From: Ptiloglossa arizonensis
Lineage: Eukaryota; Arthropoda; Insecta; Hymenoptera; Colletidae
Reading direction: 5' to 3'
Assembly: GCF_051014685.1 (NCBI RefSeq)
Contig: NC_135051.1
Span: forward strand, 16,883,557-16,947,556
Length of the DNA: 64,000 nucleotides
Shown here: piece after piece, positions 58,778 to 64,000 of the stretch
How positions within the stretch are numbered: position 1 is the first letter of the stretch
Layout of the letters: the number at the start of each line of letters is the position of its first letter
The notes under the pieces: model-generated
What the model was told of the DNA's origin: nothing
The model's database searches: none
The model's input: the letters and a program-made list of their open reading frames with translations, nothing else
Made by a program: the position numbers and the translations under genes

Positions 58778-58859
58778 TATATCAATATCAGAGATAATAA
58801 ATAAGGACGAGTTTGTTTTAGAATATTGTAACTGTATATATTCGGTATCTAACTGTCAC

Positions 58860-59175
58860 TAATATTAACCATAAAGAGAAATTTCCCTCATTGGACTCGT
58901 ATCTGACACCATCTCCAAGTAACAAATTCGCAATAAAAAATACCTCGCTCGAGAGAATGAACGAAGAAGAAACGAACAAAAAGATTCTAATAATTACAAC
59001 AATCCAGTACTAATTGAAACCAGAGTTTCTCTCATTGGACTCGTATTTCACACCATACAAAATAGCAAACGAAAAAATGTCTCGTTCAAGAAAATGAGCG
59101 AAGAAGAACCGAACAAAAAGATTCTAATAATTAAACAATCCAGTACTAATTACAACCAGAGTTCCTCTAATTAAA
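58860..59175. repeat. ~140-bp tandem repeat
   Basis: CTCATTGGACTCGTAT near 58888 and 59033, and diverged near 59166, starts units that share AATGA(A/G)CGAAGAAGAA and AAAAAGATTCTAATAATTA. Confidence 0.92.
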
Positions 59176-59181
59176 CTCGTA

Positions 59182-59317
59182 TTATATCATTCGAAAAGTA
59201 ATTTCGTTTTCCAATCTGCAGAATATATAATTGAACAAAATGCTTACACACTGTAAAAAAATCGTGTTTCATTTTCACCGAAAAAAAAAAACCAAAATAA
59301 CATTCCGTACAACCTAA
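59182..59317 (+). mobile_element. Mariner-like MITE, copy 4
   Basis: The left end TTATATCATTCGAAAAGTAA is the most diverged; the right end reads inward TTAGGTTGTACGGAATGTTA. TA duplications lie at 59180-59181 and 59318-59319. The core TAAAAAAATCGTGTTTCATT is intact. It directly follows the ~140-bp tandem repeat. Confidence 0.85.
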
Positions 59318-59319
59318 TA

Positions 59320-60190
59320 TTCTCCACCGTACGAAAAAGGTGAACAAAAGAATTATCCACCTCAGAAATTTCGAAACATTCTTCCCACTCTGCGAAGCTT
59401 ACAAATAACCAGGTACCAAAATGGCGTCGAAAGTATCGTCCTAGAGACGAGATCGTGAAATAAGTCTCTCTCGTTCGTCGAAAGTCGCGCGTATTCCTAA
59501 CGGAAAAAATTGCACGGAGATCTCGCGACATAACCTCGATCGTTCCGCAAACGGAAGCATGGTGGATGATTGATGGCCGACCGATCGTCGTTGGAAGCGA
59601 ACCGAGCCAGCCCCCGTGATAATTCAGCGTCGATCGCCGGTGGTCCCTCAACGAGGTTCCGTGGCGTCTCTCTCGACACGCGTCGTGTTAAAAATAGGCT
59701 AGCACGAAGATTAGACGGCCCTGGAGTTGTCAGACATCGTTGGGATCGGGTAACAAGAGGCAACCGTGAGTAGCGAGAAGAAGAAGAAGAAGAAGAAAAG
59801 CTTCTCCTCGAGTCGCGTTGCTCGTGTTTCGTCACCCCCTTTCGCGTATCTCGTGTTGCCCCCCCTCGTCCAGTCCCGTTCCATCATGGCGGGTACGTCA
59901 CGGAAGCTTTTTTAGAGCGTAATTAAGTAGCCCCGCGTCATTCGTCGCGGACCGTTTCGCCGTGTTTTAATTTAAACTTATGATTCACGGCGCCGTCGCG
60001 GAAAGCTCGCGGAAATTCCCGCGGAAATCCCTCGAAGAAACTCGACACCTGAGTTTTTACCCAGGGTACAGGCGCACCTATTTGGAGAAATGGAAATCCA
60101 GCTCTGAATAATTTCCCCGCTTGATGGGAGAAGGAAGTATGTCTCGTGAAAGGAGTCTTGAGGGTTGGATCGAACTGTATTGCAATTGAC
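59320..60190. other. CpG-rich block with a GAA run
   Basis: CpG-rich with an (AAG)n run near 59778-59798. Frames to 135 codons occur on the minus strand without known domains. Confidence 0.45.
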
Positions 60191-60191
60191 C

Positions 60192-62106
60192 AAATTTTCA
60201 CGAAAATTGAATAATTTATCATTGTTAGTACTAATTACTACAATTTATCAATTATCATTGTACTAATTTATCATTTTTAGAAAATGTTTGCTAACGTTTG
60301 TCAATGCACTACGACGAAAATTTCCATTCTCACTAAATTCTATCAATATCGTGATACTAATTGGGAAACTAATTAGAGGGTTCTTTGGACGCTGATTAAC
60401 TCGGACGTGGAAGATTGAAGGATTAATTCTCGTGTTTTTAAGACTTTTTGTATTCGATAAAGGTACTCTTTTAATATATTTTATCTTATTTCATAAATGT
60501 AAATTTTATTACGTTTGAGATTACTGTACAATAAAGAGATTACGAGAGACCAGTTACGAGAGATTGAGTAATTTTATACTCGTATATTTGGTCGTAGTGC
60601 ATTTGACAAACGTTAGCAAACATTCTTTCTAAAGATCTCTAACAGTGATAAATTATTCACTGAAATAAGTATTCAAAATTGAAAATTTTTTATCCTAATA
60701 ATTGCTTTCGAGTAGTACAAATAAACGATTGCGATGACTTTTGAATTCCTCGAAGTAAGCGAAAGGTTAAGTTTCTTGCGATTTGAAGAAAAATGGACAG
60801 AATTCGAAAGACGAGATACTCTATACGCTTGTATCGAGTAGTAATAAGGTACTTGTGTAATTTTTAGTTTACTGTTTACTCACTCTGCATAATGTTCAAT
60901 TTACCAGTGAGTAGAAAATAGAAAGTAAGAAGTAGAAGATGATTTTGAAGAATTGAGCGATAAATGCAGATCGATAATGAAAATAATCGATCGGGAACAT
61001 GAAAGAATAAATTTCTATCACGTGTTCACTCGATACTGATCTTTTTCTCTCTCTCTCCCTAGAATACATGTGACTCCATGCTGTTGATTCCATCCAATGA
61101 TCAGGATTGATGCACCTACTCGAATTGTGTACGATTTTTCCTGATCGATCGGTTAAATAATCTACGATAATAATCGAGTCTGTTTGCAGATCGGTACGAT
61201 ATTTGAGACGGAACGACGAGTCAGGAAATAAGCTCGAGATCGAAGTGGGACAAAAGAGAAACACAGAACCGTGACGCGAGACCGGACATCGACTTAGACG
61301 GCGATTAAGATCGTTGAAGAATTTGATCTGTTTTATCGGGCGAGACTTTGAGTGATCGATGGTCTCGGGAGGTTATCTCGTGTCGATACTTCAATGTCCT
61401 CGAAAGGATTGAGTAGACGTAGGTCATAGCTGGGATGTAACCTTGAGAACACACTGCTGAAAATGATCAGACGATCGGCCGTTTGAACGAGGTAAATTTC
61501 AATATACAACTCGGATCGAATTTCCTCGATCGTGGTGAATTTATAAAGTTCCGTTCCAACGATCGAAATTTATGTATTTATTTTACAACACGTAACATCA
61601 AATTTGAACCAACGTTTCGTTAGCTGGGCACAAATAAACCTACACTGCACGAATTTGTTCAACGTATGATTATGAGGAGACTGGTAATTTTTGGAATTCA
61701 TTTCGCGCGCGCATGAATGAATATTTATTAAGGTAGCGCTCGGCTGAAAATACTTGGAAGATTTTATTTCTCAAAATTGATGCACCGCTCGAAATAATTG
61801 TAACGTCATTTGTTTAAACGAGCTGCACAGTCCAACGTACTAATTATAGAGTATCTCGTCTTTCGAATTCTATTCATTTTTCTTCAAATCTCAAGACACT
61901 CAACCTTTCGCTTATTTCGAGGAATTCGAAATTACTGCAATCGTTTATTTGTACTACTCGAAAGCAATTATTAGGATAAAAAATTTTCACGAAAATTGAA
62001 TAATTTATCACACTTAGAGATCTCTAGAAAAAATGTTTGCTGACGTTTGCTAATGCACTACAGTGAAAATTTCCATTCTCACAAAATTCTATCGATACCG
62101 TGATAA
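60192..62106. repeat. Long imperfect inverted repeat with a third copy
   Basis: 60594-60825 is the reverse complement of 61845-62061 at high similarity over about 220 bp, for example TTATCCTAATAATTGCTTTC and GAGTAGTACAAATAAACGAT. A third, partial copy at 60192-60357 lies in the same orientation as the right arm and shares TTTCACGAAAATTGAATAAT and TGCACTAC(G/A). Transcripts through this region could form long double-stranded RNA. Confidence 0.92.
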
Positions 62107-63240
62107 ACAATTTCTTTACGTGGTTATTTTAAGAACGATACAAACTGTGTACTTCTGAGAAGATACAGAATTTGTATGATTCATCTCCGACCTCGTTTTA
62201 TCTCTATTACATCAAACCCTCGAGAAACTTTTTATGACACTCCATTGACTCTTTGTTAGAAATTTTCAGTGGGAGAAGCATATATACTTATATATACGTA
62301 CACGTACAGTAGACGTCCTATTTATCTTGGTACGAATACGACCGTGTGTACGAACGAACAGTAGCATTTGAAATAAGACTGACTGGCAAGAAACAGACAG
62401 TAGAAATGTTATGCATTAGTCAGCCAGGGCTGCAATTGCGTCACACGTATAGATAGACTTCCCACATTTCGAGCTGTAAGAATTCAGGCGGGAGCTTCGC
62501 AATTTTTTATTTCACACGGGAAGAAATATTTCGAGGACCTTTTGCCAAAATATCTGGTGTTCGAAACGACCGATAGGATGATACATACGTTACACAACCG
62601 TTGGAGTTTGATTTAATTTCGGCCGATAAAACAAATAAATTACGCATTCCGCCTATTCGAATATGCGTATTGCTTCATTTACATTAATACTAGATTAACA
62701 ACGAACTACGTTTTCAAGGGGAACCTTTGCAATTATGGAACCGCGTGATACGAAATTACACCGTTATTTTGTTTTACGGCGCGACTGATTTAAACGAGAA
62801 TGACTAAACGTTGAATATAGCGGATGATATAAATACAGTTGAACAAAATGACGAAACCTTAACAGACTGTGTGCAACGAAGAAATTCTTGAAAGAACGAT
62901 CGTTACGAAGAACTTCGAAGCTAGAATTTCACATTTTTTCGCGACGATTGTTTTACAATTTTATTGCTCAGATATTTTAACGAATTAACGAAGTGTTAAT
63001 CGTTGACGATGTATAACATTCGTTCGTTTTAAACTAGCTATCGGTTCGTTGATTCTGTCTCAGTTTCTCTAAATCTTTCGCTTCTTAATTCACGGCTTAG
63101 CATTTATTAGCATTAAAGTTGGGTATTGTAACAGGAATTAACCTTGCTCGTTTGCAATTTAACACGGTGTAATAACACGATTATAAATTTGCTCGAGACA
63201 TCGAGAAGCTAGTTTTCAGCTAATTGCGAAAAGGGAACCG
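62106..63240. other. AT-rich spacer
   Basis: No repeat, exon or element supported. Confidence 0.5.
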
Positions 63241-64000
63241 GTATTTCTCTTTTCGTGATCAGTCATGGTGTTTTCGAAGTGATCGCGAATTTATCAGTCT
63301 CCATTTTCCAAAACGAGTAAACGGAGTAATGAGTAATAGTATTTCACCTTCCGCGAAGTGTTTGGAAATGATGTTGAATTTACGAGTTCTCATATTCGAA
63401 GACAAGAAACGAGGTAGGAAGTGATATTTCCTCTTGGTGGTATTTCCTATGGTCTGCCAACTGTTTCAAAGTGATATTGAATTTTTCAATTCTCGTTTTC
63501 TAAAATAAGTAAACGTGCTGAGAAATATAGCGTTTATCCTTCGATGATCTACCTACTATTTACAAGTGCTCTCGAATTTGTAACATTTTCCAAAATGGTT
63601 AAACGAGACGAGAAGTATAGTATTACCTCTTCTATTGACCTGTCAAGTATTTGGAAGCGATCTTCTCAATGTTTCAAATCTCCATTTTCAAAAAAACCAA
63701 ACACAAGGAATATTATACTCATTTTTCATGATCTACGGAGTAGATAAATCCAATAAAATGGAGTAAGGAGTAGAGTATTAATTCCTTCATGATCTGTCAA
63801 CTGTTTAACAAAGATCTCGATTTTTTCACATTTTCCAAAATAATTAAAGGAGACAAGGAGTCTCGTCCAGACTCACCCCTTCTATAACCTGTCAAACTTT
63901 TGGAAGCGATCTTCTCAATTTTCTAAACCTCCATTTTCCAAAAAAACAACGTGAAGAATAAACAATTTTTCCTTCTGCAATCTATCGAAAATTTACAAGT
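63240..64000. repeat. Degenerate ~110-115-bp tandem array running off the window
   Basis: A pattern of TGATC(T/A)..C, TTTGGAAGCGATCTTCTCAA, CTCCATTTTCCAAAA and (A)AGGAGTATAGTATT recurs about seven times with strong divergence. The last unit is cut by the window end. Confidence 0.8.

Noticed and set aside
1..64000. CRISPR arrays, prokaryotic operons, or viral genes.
   Set aside because: The repeats have no spacer-repeat architecture, no bacterial gene organisation is present, and I recognise no viral protein.

Overview
The window looks like 64 kb of non-coding nuclear DNA from an insect, most likely an aculeate hymenopteran (a bee or close relative). AT-rich stretches alternate with short, CpG-dense, GC-rich islands. 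Tandem repeats of 50-400 bp are abundant, and there are small mariner-type elements with TA duplications and TTAGGTTGTTCGGAAAGTC-type ends. There are no operons, ribosome binding sites or long intact genes. The species call is inference from composition and repeat style, not from a recognised gene.

Genes. I recognise no complete gene. The best coding evidence is a 63-nt internal exon on the minus strand (47933-47995). It has a branch-point-like motif, a long pyrimidine tract, a TAG acceptor, a single open frame and a GTATGT donor. The window is therefore probably largely intronic to at least one long minus-strand gene. Weaker exon-like segments lie at 8627-8692, 12154-12205, 25801-26041, 26880-26922, 34488-34538, 38108-38147, 44936-44969 and 52938-53000. 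The only statistically surprising reading frame is a 218-codon minus-strand ORF at 29702-30358 in AT-rich DNA; two shorter ORFs precede it on the same strand, and its product is unidentified.

Mobile elements. Four copies of one ~131-137 bp mariner-like MITE lie at 13651, 20061, 54740 and 59182, all in the same orientation. A second ~208 bp mariner-type element lies at 58570-58777. A possible ~158 bp solo LTR lies at 27876-28033. A dispersed repeat beginning near GTGCCCCG and containing TCTCGAAAACGAAGC occurs at about 16.4-17.0, 39.6-40.3 and 45.9-46.7 kb, in both orientations.

Tandem arrays. By my hand count about a fifth of the window is local tandem repeat in more than 20 separate arrays. 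The most structured are a 66-bp satellite organised as 198-bp three-monomer higher-order units (9047-9960), a 163-bp satellite with exact register over seven units (50815-52165), a 24-bp A/T minisatellite (45490-45860), a ~125-bp array carrying a GGGTC/GACCC hairpin in each unit (35080-35945), and two related arrays with CTGCTCCT/AGGAGCAG inverted motifs (42285-43005 and 43950-44790). Several arrays have periods divisible by three and so produce long but spurious repetitive reading frames.

Layout. 0-9 kb: CpG islands with small arrays. 9-11 kb: the 66-bp satellite and a detached copy. 11-25 kb: AT-rich DNA with MITEs and islands. 25-32 kb: tandem arrays, a possible LTR and the 218-codon ORF. 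32-46 kb: hairpin arrays and minisatellites. 46-49 kb: the best exon. 49-52 kb: 370-bp and 163-bp arrays. 52-64 kb: inverted repeats, mariner elements and a degenerate array that runs off the end.
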